A stretch of 64,000 nt of DNA from Nocardia rhizosphaerihabitans (GTDB lineage Bacteria > Actinomycetota > Actinomycetes > Mycobacteriales > Mycobacteriaceae). The notes under the pieces are model-generated. The model was not told the origin of the DNA and made no database searches. It worked only from the letters and a program-made list of their open reading frames with translations. Location of the stretch: the NCBI RefSeq assembly GCF_014646295.1, contig NZ_BMNE01000004.1:496001-560000 (forward strand). Direction: 5' to 3'. The translations under genes were made by a program, and so were the position numbers. The first letter of the stretch is position 1, and each line of letters starts with the position of its first letter. Below, one piece after another: positions 27,101 through 33,456 of this stretch.

Positions 27101-27375
27101 CGGGCGATGTCGTTGCTGATGGCGCGGAGGTCGTCTTCGCTCAGCGGCTGGTCTGGTTTGCCGGGTGGCAGACCCATGTGCTCACGCAGGTCGTTGGCGA
27201 GGTCGAATCGGTGCTGTTGGGTGTTCAGGCGTAGGTCGGCGGCGTTGGGGTTCGTTGTGAACTCGACGTCGACGAGGAGCCGGTCGCCGCCGGGTAGTTC
27301 CTGATTGTGGTTGAAGGTGGCGTCGATCGCGGCTTGCGCGTATTCGATCTCCTGGTGCAACTCGGCCGGGGTCAT
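24148..27375 (-). CDS. Polymorphic toxin, C-terminal part: pretoxin, papain-fold glutamine deamidase-like domain, second pretoxin and C-terminal module
   Basis: The open frame continues upstream of this ATG to about 27680 and is the natural continuation of the toxin begun at 29999 (see the frameshift). In order from 27375: a pretoxin segment (HQEIEYAQAAIDATF, PGGDRLLVDVEF); a papain-fold toxin domain with Cys164 in SNNCLDCSLSALSSFYG, His272 in DGAHATVIVYPPGASG and Asp289 in VWWDPQSG, the Cys-His-Asp set of the Tox-PL glutamine deamidases; a disordered stretch overlapping the nested immunity gene; a Thr/Pro linker; a second copy of the pretoxin segment (AALLQRAQFAADLHFNGG, ANGDWMMVDLVP); and a C-terminal module (FVMDQHGNLYASLEHSAG, FHHSSFLAGAPVAAAGE, SGHYRPERGHTLQAV). 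Deamidases of this fold modify host or competitor proteins. As annotated it lacks the ESX-type N-terminus. An orphan cassette starting at ATG 25908 is possible. Confidence 0.7.
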   Translation of the reverse strand: MTPAELHQEIEYAQAAIDATFNHNQELPGGDRLLVDVEFTTNPNAADLRLNTQQHRFDLANDLREHMGLPPGKPDQPLSEDDLRAISNDIARANTPARFTNPSDSRVMAPHRLEPVEQARFQHDVEDQLRNGNSFVVGADPRTHPYGQSINDGGPTVPGRSNNCLDCSLSALSSFYGVPQVSAPRWRDALPDGSRDNQSGEVGGPARAAAWLGETPQHFAGLPINTQFQALHDHVAALGPGSSALVINTWQVHVNGVPQFNPDGSPEIDGAHATVIVYPPGASGPVWWDPQSGHTSDAPPTHMVAESCAMHFYSVDANGGINNGGASSHTGTGPTSAGQGLRSESEIPDDRDQTRLGGTGNPDGGRTVPGDGSRPGELRPEQTHRSDHSAPELASATDRGGIRPGDRDRGPGTGIPGVATTAPHSPAEGLRGRSDSALPGHSDPAGPAGRPGDHPAGHDQQGNPVLPAERRTTVGRDSMGGNAQPDNRIMADRGSNRAVADHSTSTSAPSTTARVAAQPDETPSTTTTPTQAAAPQPVPTTGLPNTPGATPHSPDNSATPPPPASGAPTPQQIQNANRSRIARDNLRTRMPDGGVQPVTEPSGRRRFTWGRYTTALGAPVSVMRIGIHLTGAANLDPAAVAALLQRAQFAADLHFNGGFQLANGDWMMVDLVPVTNPADADMHMQVDSSGLPGTTHPNVDLSALTAQIRDQLGMDPNSDHVSPADLQQLSAAIDRATFTPPPPPWLSNPAPGTTEPELSRHTGPASLPNPRHGDGHAVPDNGRQLLPPPRPDFRAPESNPPPRHTIPTSTPTRQTPGPVDSTTPHSAPQTPHDPHSWGAPNPNHPSRTGGRRPLWRRILGLPPREPVANTPAPPPTPSTPPPPTTHHAAEFRPPIAPPAAQQVDDEFGACAYRSGPPFQTQSMSHQYDGEHIPGNQVWVTPPSHVAYLDENGRRALRLEVRNGLLYTANGELFDTSAGQTVWSGGGQAIFVMDQHGNLYASLEHSAGRFHHSSFLAGAPVAAAGELIVSRGVVQLLTDSSGHYRPERGHTLQAVEHLRRLGIPLSAAQVEFEAPR
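25878..26408 (-). CDS. YrhB/Imm35-like immunity protein nested in another frame of the toxin gene
   Basis: A 176-residue protein with a textbook ribosome site: GGAGGA eight bases before the ATG at 26408. It begins MAEQVPTQEQAQHLLAKVFG and has ETRHGWVGRGIL, NYVLNKHTGVITAHRSLPP and VTINKETLYFQPSGG, which reads like a folded globular protein and resembles YrhB-type immunity proteins that accompany papain-fold toxins. It lies directly after the deamidase-like domain, the normal place for the cognate immunity gene. Here, though, the toxin frame has no stop and runs on across it in a different frame, where the translation is disordered and Gly/Pro/Arg-rich. I regard this frame as the real coding one in this stretch. 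The family assignment is tentative; the gene itself is well supported. Confidence 0.72.
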   Translation of the reverse strand: MAEQVPTQEQAQHLLAKVFGPNRKFRMIETRHGWVGRGILTEEEQSQGMGLGLGNYVLNKHTGVITAHRSLPPQLIGEEFDQAIETGGQVQGSQVWPPQHRIHLQKAFEDEATVHYQVTVIQLDQPDDPGTTQLVTINKETLYFQPSGGPLSDATAWAEMLSRTTGSWPTEGAIER

Positions 27376-29999
27376 GAGGTGCGCGTTGGGGATGTAGGCG
27401 CGGATGGTAGCGACCGAGACCCATTGGCCGCCGATGTGGAAGCGTCGGATTCGGTAGGCGGGCGGGCGCGTCTGGGAGGGGGTGCGGTTGGTGTCGACGG
27501 TGGTGGTTCGGCCGTCTTGTGAGGGCAGGTTGCGTAGTGAGTCGCGGAGTGGGCGAGCGTTGGGGCTGTGGCCTGGGTCCGGGTTCTGATCCGTTGTGGG
27601 AGTGGGTACCGGAGTTGGCGTGGTCGCTCGCGTTGGGGTGGTAGCGGGGGTGGTTGTCTGCTCCGCCGGAGTTGTTGCGGCGTCGTGGAGTTGGGTGTTG
27701 TCGTGGCGGGTCCGGCAGCTGGAGGGGTGGGGTTCGAGGATTGCGGCGGTGTGGGGTTGGTGCCGAGATCCTGCTGGTTGGTCGGCGTCGATGTCGGTGT
27801 GCCGGGCGGGTTCGGTGTGGTTGCGGGGGTGTTCGGCTGGGACGTGGGCGTCGGCGGGGTGGACTGGGGAGATGCCGGGGTGCTGGAGGTCGGCGCGAGC
27901 GTGGTCGGCCTGGGTGACGACGGCGCGGAGGTGGCGGTCGGACCCTGGGTGATCGGTGGTGTCGGCGTGGAAGTCGGGGTGGTGGGTGGCGTCGTCGTTG
28001 GAGTGGTTGCGGGCGTGGGAGTTCCGGTTTGCGATACCGGCGTTGCGGTGGTGGCAGCAGCGGTCGACGTGTCGGGGGAAGTCGGTCGGGTGGTGTCTGC
28101 GGGCGCGGATTGGGTGGTCGCGGGGTTCGACGGAGTTGTGGTGGGGCTGATGCCGGGCGTGGTCGCGGCGGGGGTTGCTGTGGCCGGTTGGGTGTCCGGT
28201 GTCGTGGTGACGGGTGGCGTGGCCGGTGTGGTGGGAGTGGCGGGCGGTGTCTGTGGTGTCGCCGGGGTTGTTGTGGGGGCCGACTCTGGTTGGGTGACGC
28301 CGTTCGGTGTGGTCGAGGTCGGAGCCTGTTGCGCGGGAGGGGTATTCGCCTGATCAGGGTCGGTCGCCGGGCTCTGTGCGGGCGGGTTCGGTGGGGTGTT
28401 GGGCGTGGTCTCGCCCGGGGTGGGCGTATCAGGTGTCGCGCCGTTCGTCGGGGTGGACGGCGGCGTGGTGTCGCCGGTGGAGGGAGTGGCGTTTGTGGGG
28501 GTGGTGTCGCCGGTTGGGGGAGTGGCGTTCGTCGGGGTGGTGTCGCCGGTGGGCGGAGTGCCGTTGGTCGGCGCGGCGTCGACAGGCGATGGTGTCACGG
28601 GAGTACTTGGGCCTGCCGAGGTGGTGTCTGAGGGCGCCGGGGTTTGGGTCGGCGCGCTGTTTTCCGGGCTGGATGGTGTGGCGTCGCCGGTGTTCGGGGT
28701 AGCCGGTGACCCGTTGGTGTCCGGGTTCGGCGTCGGTGAGGTGTTCCCGGTATCCGGGGCGCTGTCGCTGTTGGGGCTGGTAGGCGCGGAGTCGCCTGGC
28801 GCGGGAGTTCCGTTCGCGCCGTTGCCATTCGGGCTCGCGGTGGCGGGATCCGCGGTCGCGGTGTTCTGCGGCGATGTCGCATCGTCGGTGGGGGAACTCG
28901 GGTCGCCCGTTGATGCGGGGGTGGTCGGTTCGCCGCTGGGGGTGTCGGGGGTGCCGTTGTCGGTTCCGGTCGGGGGCTGGTCACCGGAAGGTGCGTCGGT
29001 CGAGGCGGGGGTGGTGTCGCCGGGAGCGACGGTACCCAGTTCGGGAACTGTTGGAGCAGTGGCATTTCCACCGTGGGCGCTGGATTCGAGCGTGCTCTGG
29101 ATACCGCCGGCGCCCGCACTGGTGAAGGTGTCGACGCCGATATCGAGGTTGAATTCCTGGCCGAGGAAGGCCGCGCCGACGCCTGCGGCGGCGACCTGGG
29201 CGGACAGGTCCGCGCCAAGTTCGGTGACGGAGCCGCCGACCACTTTGCCCGCGAGTTTGCCTGCCGTCGAAGACAGTCCATCGGCGAGTACGTTGGTGCC
29301 GCCCCCGAGGACGCCGCCGACCGCACCGCCGACGGCACCGCCGAAAGTAGCGAGGCCGAGGTCGGTCAGGCCGAACTTGCTCAGGGCTCGGTCACCGTTG
29401 TAGACCTGGATCAGGCGGGCGCTCAGGTCGGTGCCGCCCTCTTCGAGTGCTTCGAACGCGGCGCCGCGCAGGGCCAATCTGGCGGCCGCCTTCGCCGCGC
29501 CGCGGGTCAGCATGCGGGCGATCAGCTGTCTGATCGCGACCCGCACCGCCACCTGTGCGGCCACTCGGGCGGCGACACCGGCGACGGCGCCGATGCCGGT
29601 CCACGCGGTCAAACCCGCGGCGAGAAGTTCGGCCGCCGTGACGATCATCGTCCCGATGATCACGAGCTTGGTGTGCTCGATGTCGTTGGCGCCGTCGTCG
29701 AGGAGTTCGGCCTGCTTCTCGCACCATTTGCGGACCGCGGTGAGTGTCGCCTCGTCGCCGGACAGCAGTTTGTCGCGGAAAGCCGCGATGGTGGTGTGGG
29801 TTTCGCCTTCCGACAAAGCGGTGAGCGCGGCGTTGAGCGCGACCGCGGCGTTGTCGTCGACGGTGTCGAGGGTCTGCGCCATCGCGGTCCACGCGTCGGC
29901 GACCCGGCGCATCGCCGTCTCGTCGCCTTCGGGCCAATCACCGGCGCCGAGAATGTATTTCGCGACCCACTGCAGCTCGTCGGGGATCTCGATGCCCAT
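27372..29999 (-). CDS. Polymorphic toxin, N-terminal part: WXG100-like domain and long Thr/Pro linker
   Basis: 875 residues in this frame. Residues 1-200 form a helical WXG100-like N-terminal domain used for type VII export: IPDELQWVAKYILGAGDWPEGD, DAWTAMAQTLDTVDDNAA, LIQVYNGDRALSKFGLTDLG, then a Gly/Ala-rich hydrophobic segment. Residues about 300-770 are a Thr/Pro/Ser/Asn-rich linker including three 12-residue repeats. From about nucleotide 27680 the frame turns into Arg/Pro/His-rich nonsense, while the neighbouring frame continues the linker and enters the pretoxin region, so the intact gene would run 29999 to 24148 with one frameshift. The ATG directly follows the stop of the WXG100 gene (TAA-ATG). 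It is the large effector of a YbaB-like, WXG100, toxin operon also seen at 57-62 kb. Confidence 0.75.
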   Translation of the reverse strand: MGIEIPDELQWVAKYILGAGDWPEGDETAMRRVADAWTAMAQTLDTVDDNAAVALNAALTALSEGETHTTIAAFRDKLLSGDEATLTAVRKWCEKQAELLDDGANDIEHTKLVIIGTMIVTAAELLAAGLTAWTGIGAVAGVAARVAAQVAVRVAIRQLIARMLTRGAAKAAARLALRGAAFEALEEGGTDLSARLIQVYNGDRALSKFGLTDLGLATFGGAVGGAVGGVLGGGTNVLADGLSSTAGKLAGKVVGGSVTELGADLSAQVAAAGVGAAFLGQEFNLDIGVDTFTSAGAGGIQSTLESSAHGGNATAPTVPELGTVAPGDTTPASTDAPSGDQPPTGTDNGTPDTPSGEPTTPASTGDPSSPTDDATSPQNTATADPATASPNGNGANGTPAPGDSAPTSPNSDSAPDTGNTSPTPNPDTNGSPATPNTGDATPSSPENSAPTQTPAPSDTTSAGPSTPVTPSPVDAAPTNGTPPTGDTTPTNATPPTGDTTPTNATPSTGDTTPPSTPTNGATPDTPTPGETTPNTPPNPPAQSPATDPDQANTPPAQQAPTSTTPNGVTQPESAPTTTPATPQTPPATPTTPATPPVTTTPDTQPATATPAATTPGISPTTTPSNPATTQSAPADTTRPTSPDTSTAAATTATPVSQTGTPTPATTPTTTPPTTPTSTPTPPITQGPTATSAPSSPRPTTLAPTSSTPASPQSTPPTPTSQPNTPATTPNPPGTPTSTPTNQQDLGTNPTPPQSSNPTPPAAGPATTTPNSTTPQQLRRSRQPPPLPPQRERPRQLRYPLPQRIRTRTQATAPTLAHSATHYATCPHKTAEPPPSTPTAPPPRRARPPTESDASTSAANGSRSLPSAPTSPTRTS
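28465..28572. repeat. Tandem 36-bp repeat, three copies, in the toxin linker
   Basis: Three adjacent 36-base units (28465-28500, 28501-28536, 28537-28572) differ at a few positions each. On the minus strand they encode PTNGTPPTGDTT and two near copies. They lie inside the Thr/Pro linker and are likely to vary in number between strains. Confidence 0.9.
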
Positions 30000-30320
30000 T
30001 TACAGAGCGCTCGCCGCCGTGTTGATTCCCCCTGCGCCCGCGGTGTCCTGGTTCTGCAGGGCGTCGGCGATGGTGACCATGTTCGCGCCGGTCTGGGTCA
30101 TGACCGTGGCCAAGCCGGTGACGGCCTTCTGACCCGGTTCCACCCCGGGCGTGTAGTTCTTGGCGAAGGCCTCGCCGATCTCGTCGTTGCCCCAGCATTC
30201 GCCTTCCGCCGCGATCACCGCGGCCAGCGCCTGGGCGCCGGTGGTGATCGTGGCCGCGACGGAGTCGAACGACGGTTTGGTCCCGCGCAGCGCCGCGGGG
30301 TCGACGTTGAGTGAGCTCAT
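30000..30320 (-). CDS. WXG100-family ESX protein
   Basis: A 106-residue helical hairpin protein of the EsxA/EsxB type. The turn is ECWGNDEIGEAFAKNY, with W-G-N in place of W-x-G and the downstream acidic/aromatic residues of the family. It has no signal peptide. The start overlaps the upstream YbaB-like gene by four bases and the stop abuts the toxin ATG, so the three genes form one operon. The likely role is export partner or targeting factor of the toxin. Confidence 0.8.
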   Translation of the reverse strand: MSSLNVDPAALRGTKPSFDSVAATITTGAQALAAVIAAEGECWGNDEIGEAFAKNYTPGVEPGQKAVTGLATVMTQTGANMVTIADALQNQDTAGAGGINTAASAL

Positions 30321-30817
30321 CGCAGGTATCCGCGGTTGCGGAAGTACTCGCCCTCTTCGTCGTCGGTGTCCTCGACGAGCCTGCGCGGTTCGGCGACCGG
30401 TTCCGGCTCAGGGGGAGGGGGCGGGGTGAGTTGGGCGATCAGATCTTTCATGCTGGGAGCGCCCGGAATCAGGTCGGGGAGGTCGGGCATTCCCGAGGTC
30501 AGCGGTGCCAGTGCCTGTTCCTGCACCGTCGCGGCCTCGGCCGCCATCCTCGCGATGGCCTCGGTGACCGATCGGCCCAGCGACTCCGGGGTGGCGCGCT
30601 TGAATGCCTCCGGCGCGATATGCACCTCCGAGACCCCGGCGACCGTGCCCGAAACCCGCACCAGATTGTCCGCCGACCACACGCTCACCGGCTCGGTCGC
30701 CCGCGCCTGCGCGTCCAGCAATGCCGACTTCTCGGCAGTGAACGAGTCCAGCAACGAATCGATCTGCGCCCGCAACGCGTCGTTGGCACCCCGCGTCGGC
30801 GCCGACCAGTCGTTCAT
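30317..30817 (-). CDS. YbaB/EbfC-like protein of the toxin operon
   Basis: A 166-residue protein whose first 115 residues follow the YbaB/EbfC pattern: an N-terminal helix (ALRAQIDSLLDSFTAEKSALLDA), central strands (VSVWSADNLVRVSGTVAGV, EVHIAPEAFKR) and a C-terminal helix. The tail is Pro-rich and then acidic (TPPPPPEPEP, DTDDEEGEY). YbaB proteins are small dimeric nucleoid proteins, but diverged copies occur next to WXG100 genes in actinobacterial toxin loci, where their role is unclear. A second copy sits at 61607-62089 in the same context, so the link to the toxin system is not accidental. Confidence 0.7.
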   Translation of the reverse strand: MNDWSAPTRGANDALRAQIDSLLDSFTAEKSALLDAQARATEPVSVWSADNLVRVSGTVAGVSEVHIAPEAFKRATPESLGRSVTEAIARMAAEAATVQEQALAPLTSGMPDLPDLIPGAPSMKDLIAQLTPPPPPEPEPVAEPRRLVEDTDDEEGEYFRNRGYLR

Positions 30818-31011
30818 GAGTCCCCCGATCCGATAGGAAGCACGTCCAAATTAATGGACGAGCCGACCCCGGCGCCGGTTGCACGGTGTGATGCAGATCA
30901 TCGCCGGCGCGAAACCTCCTACGCTGAAACGGCTCCCGTCACAGCCACCGCCCGGCAACTCCTCCGCATCGTGGGCGTAGATCTTCGCGCCCTAGATTTC
31001 GAGCCGTCGGC

Positions 31012-32361
31012 TCAGCGGGCGGGGGAGCCCACGATGATGCTGCCGACGTTGCATTCCTCTAGTTCGTCGATGCCGGTGGCGGTGGCGAAGGCGGTGGTGT
31101 CGCTGAAGCCTTGGGCGACTACGCCGAGGTGCATGGCGGTGGCGGTCAGGTAGACGGTCTGCATGAAGACGCCGACGTGCTTGAGGATGTTGGCGTAGGC
31201 GACCTGTTCGTAGCTCCACATGACGCGGCCCGCGCGGGCCGAGACCAGCAGCAGGACTTGGGGTTCCGCGCCGCCGGCCAGGGTGGCTGAGGTGGATTTG
31301 AGCAGCTTCTGGACGGCGGGGGCGTCGGCTGCGGCGACCAGGCGCAGGGCGTGGTCGGTGGAGTCGTAGTGGTACATGCCGTTGTCCAGGCCTGCGACAT
31401 TGCTGATGACCGGGTAGACCTCGAGTTCGTAGGCGCCGCCGCCGGAGGGGTAGGGGCGGGAGCCGTCCTCGCGGGTGCGGGCGCTGCGGAACAGCAGTTC
31501 GCCCAGCTGGGCGGCGGTGATCGGCGCCGCGTCGTCGAACGCGCGGGTCGACACGCGGTCCTCGAGGGCGGCGGTGAGGGTGGGGTCGGCGTCGCGGAGA
31601 GCGGCGAGGTCGGGGCGGGCCAGGGCGATCGGGTCGGCCGCGAACGGCGTACGGCGGGCAGGCAATTCGGGGAAGCGGCCGTCGGCCCAGCGGGTCGGGC
31701 CGAAGTCGTCCCAGGTCACCGTGCGGGCGCCGAGGGTGCTGCGGCGGTGGAACCACAGGTCGGGGGCGTTCCAGGAGCGGGTGGCGAACTCGTGCTCCTC
31801 CTCGTCACCGTCGACCAGGAACCCACACCACTGCAGATCCGCCATGAACTGCGATTTGACCGCGGCAGGCACCGGCGAATCGGCGGCCATCGGGCCGTCG
31901 AGCAGGGCGAGCAGGCGCGGGTCGTGGATGCGCAGATCGCACCACGCCCGCGGATGCTCGAGCACGAAACCCTGGGCATCGCGGTGCAGCACAGCGAACT
32001 TCGACAGCGTCGCCGACCAGGTCGGCAGTGCCGCCCCGGGACGCGGGGCGGGCTCGGCGAAGGGGCGGATGCTGTAGAGATCGCGGCCGCCGTCACGCAC
32101 CGTCACCGCCAGCCAGCCGCCGTCGGTGAGCTTGCGCATCAGCGCGGTGATGTCGTCACCGGCGGCGGCGGTCGACATCTCGGCCGCCGTCGCCGGGCCC
32201 TGGTTGAGCGTCTTGAGCGCTTGCAGCGCACCGGCGCCGAGGCCCGTCAGCTTCACATTGCGCGGCGGGTTCAGCAGCACCGCCCCCGCGGGGGTGGTGA
32301 GGCAGGTGACGCCCGCGCGCAGGGCGAATCGGGTCTGGGCGGGGTACGTGGAGGCGAGCAC
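31012..32361 (-). CDS. SagB-family FMN-dependent dehydrogenase (nitroreductase fold)
   Basis: A 449-residue protein whose C-terminal 220 residues have the SagB/ThcOx pattern: EDRVSTRAFDDAAPITAAQ, LGELLFRSAR, RPYPSGGGAYELEVYPVI and GMYHYDSTDHAL. The end is ANILKHVGVFMQTVYLTATAMHLG followed by GIDELEECNVGSIIVGSPA. SagB enzymes oxidise thiazolines and oxazolines to thiazoles and oxazoles with FMN. The N-terminal 200 residues resemble the extra domain of long SagB forms. The GTG at 32361 follows AAGGAA; the longer open frame upstream is out of phase with the binding-protein gene and has no similarity. No cyclodehydratase (SagC/SagD) is nearby. It is 41 bp downstream of an iron-box-controlled siderophore-binding protein gene, so a role in siderophore maturation is likelier than in a ribosomal peptide pathway. 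Confidence 0.8.
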   Translation of the reverse strand: MLASTYPAQTRFALRAGVTCLTTPAGAVLLNPPRNVKLTGLGAGALQALKTLNQGPATAAEMSTAAAGDDITALMRKLTDGGWLAVTVRDGGRDLYSIRPFAEPAPRPGAALPTWSATLSKFAVLHRDAQGFVLEHPRAWCDLRIHDPRLLALLDGPMAADSPVPAAVKSQFMADLQWCGFLVDGDEEEHEFATRSWNAPDLWFHRRSTLGARTVTWDDFGPTRWADGRFPELPARRTPFAADPIALARPDLAALRDADPTLTAALEDRVSTRAFDDAAPITAAQLGELLFRSARTREDGSRPYPSGGGAYELEVYPVISNVAGLDNGMYHYDSTDHALRLVAAADAPAVQKLLKSTSATLAGGAEPQVLLLVSARAGRVMWSYEQVAYANILKHVGVFMQTVYLTATAMHLGVVAQGFSDTTAFATATGIDELEECNVGSIIVGSPAR

Positions 32362-32402
32362 AGCGAGTTCCTTGCCGGGGTCGAACGTCGGTGATGCGGG
32401 GG

Positions 32403-33380
32403 CTATTTCGCCGCTGCGGCGAAGGCGGGCCCGAGCTTGTCCAGCATGTAGGGCACCGACAGGGCGGTGGGCTGGTTGATGGCGCTGATCTCCTGGGTGG
32501 TCAGGAACACGACCGAACCCTTGCGCACCGACGGCAGTTCGCTGTAGCCGGGCAGCTGGCGGTACTTCTCGTCCAGGCCGGGGGAGTAGCCGGCCAGCAG
32601 CAGGTCCGCGGACAGCTCGTCGACGCGCTCCGGCGACAGCGCAAGGCGGCCCTGGTTGGCGGGCTGGGCGGCGAGGTTGGCCGGAATGCCCATGCCGAGC
32701 TGGGTGAAGACCTTGGCCGAACCGTCGTTGGGGTCGGTCAGCACCATCAGCTGCGCGGGGCTGGCCAGCCAGGTGCTGGCGAAGGTCTTGCCCTTCAGAC
32801 CGGGGTTGGCGGTGGTGATCGCCGCGATCTTGTCGTCGACCTTCTTGATCACCGCGGTCGCGTCGGATTCCTTGTGCAGCACCTTGCCCAGCGCGGTGAC
32901 CTGGTCCTGCCACGGGGTGACGGCGTCCTTGGTCAGCGCGGGCAGCGTCGGCGCGATCTTGGACAGTTCGTCGTAGGTCTTCTGGTCGGCGATGAACGGG
33001 TCGGCCAGGATCAGATCCGGTTCCAGCGCGGCGACCTGCTCGGCGATATTGCCGGTGGTGTTGAGCGCCTTGGCCGACTTCAGGCTCTCGGGCTCCCACG
33101 GCGGGGTGCTCTTGGACACCGCGGACACGTTGTCGATGTAGCCGACGGGGACGACGCCCAGCGCCAGCGAGGTGTCGAGCCACTGGTTGCCCAGGGTGAC
33201 GACCTTCGTCGGCGTCCCGGTCACGGTGGTCTCGCCGCGCGCGTGGGTGATCGACACCGGCTCGCCCGAGCTCGCGGCATCGTCGGTGGAACCGCAGGCG
33301 GCGACGCCGAAGGCGAGCGCACCGGCGAGCGCGGCCACCGCCACGCGCCGCCAGCCGCGCGAAGTCCGAACAGACGTCAT
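32403..33380 (-). CDS. Iron-siderophore ABC transporter substrate-binding lipoprotein
   Basis: A 325-residue periplasmic binding protein of the FepB/FhuD class. It has a signal peptide with a Tat/Sec-like basic start and lipobox cysteine in FGVAACGS (near residue 25). The mature domain has ARGETTVTGTPTKVVTLGNQ, ALEPDLILADPFIADQKTYD and the long connecting helix region of class III binding proteins. It would capture ferric nocobactin or a related siderophore at the membrane. The ATG at 33380 has GGAGG eight bases upstream. The iron box 32 bp upstream shows it is iron-repressed. No permease or ATPase gene is adjacent. Confidence 0.88.
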   Translation of the reverse strand: MTSVRTSRGWRRVAVAALAGALAFGVAACGSTDDAASSGEPVSITHARGETTVTGTPTKVVTLGNQWLDTSLALGVVPVGYIDNVSAVSKSTPPWEPESLKSAKALNTTGNIAEQVAALEPDLILADPFIADQKTYDELSKIAPTLPALTKDAVTPWQDQVTALGKVLHKESDATAVIKKVDDKIAAITTANPGLKGKTFASTWLASPAQLMVLTDPNDGSAKVFTQLGMGIPANLAAQPANQGRLALSPERVDELSADLLLAGYSPGLDEKYRQLPGYSELPSVRKGSVVFLTTQEISAINQPTALSVPYMLDKLGPAFAAAAK

Positions 33381-33412
33381 CGTTGCATCCTCCTGCACCA
33401 GTCGAGCGTAAG

Positions 33413-33431
33413 TCAGCCTAGGCTAACCTAC
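33413..33431. promoter_or_regulatory. IdeR-like iron box upstream of the siderophore-binding protein gene
   Basis: TCAGCCTAGGCTAACCTAC matches the IdeR consensus at about 15 of 19 positions, with the half site GGCTAACCTA intact. It lies 32 bp upstream of the minus-strand ATG, in the 76-bp gap before the M13 peptidase gene. It connects this two-gene unit to the siderophore operon 16 kb away. Confidence 0.78.
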
Positions 33432-33456
33432 ATCGGTTTCGGAGGGGGAATCATCC

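Noticed and set aside
27660..27700. Programmed ribosomal frameshifting in the toxin linker
   Set aside because: No slippery run or downstream pseudoknot is apparent at the switch point. A simple indel or sequencing error is more economical.
29073..30314. A 413-codon plus-strand frame opposite the toxin N-terminus and WXG100 gene
   Set aside because: The translation is a compositional shadow of the minus-strand genes and has no ribosome site.
31012..32361. A thiazole/oxazole-modified microcin (RiPP) cluster around the SagB-like gene
   Set aside because: No YcaO/SagD, SagC-like or plausible Cys/Ser/Thr-rich precursor gene lies nearby.
31012..33183. A single 723-codon frame covering the SagB-like gene and most of the binding-protein gene
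   Set aside because: The upstream half is out of phase with the lipoprotein gene and reads as Arg/Ala/Gly-rich shadow. The real SagB-like start is the GTG at 32361 with AAGGAA upstream.
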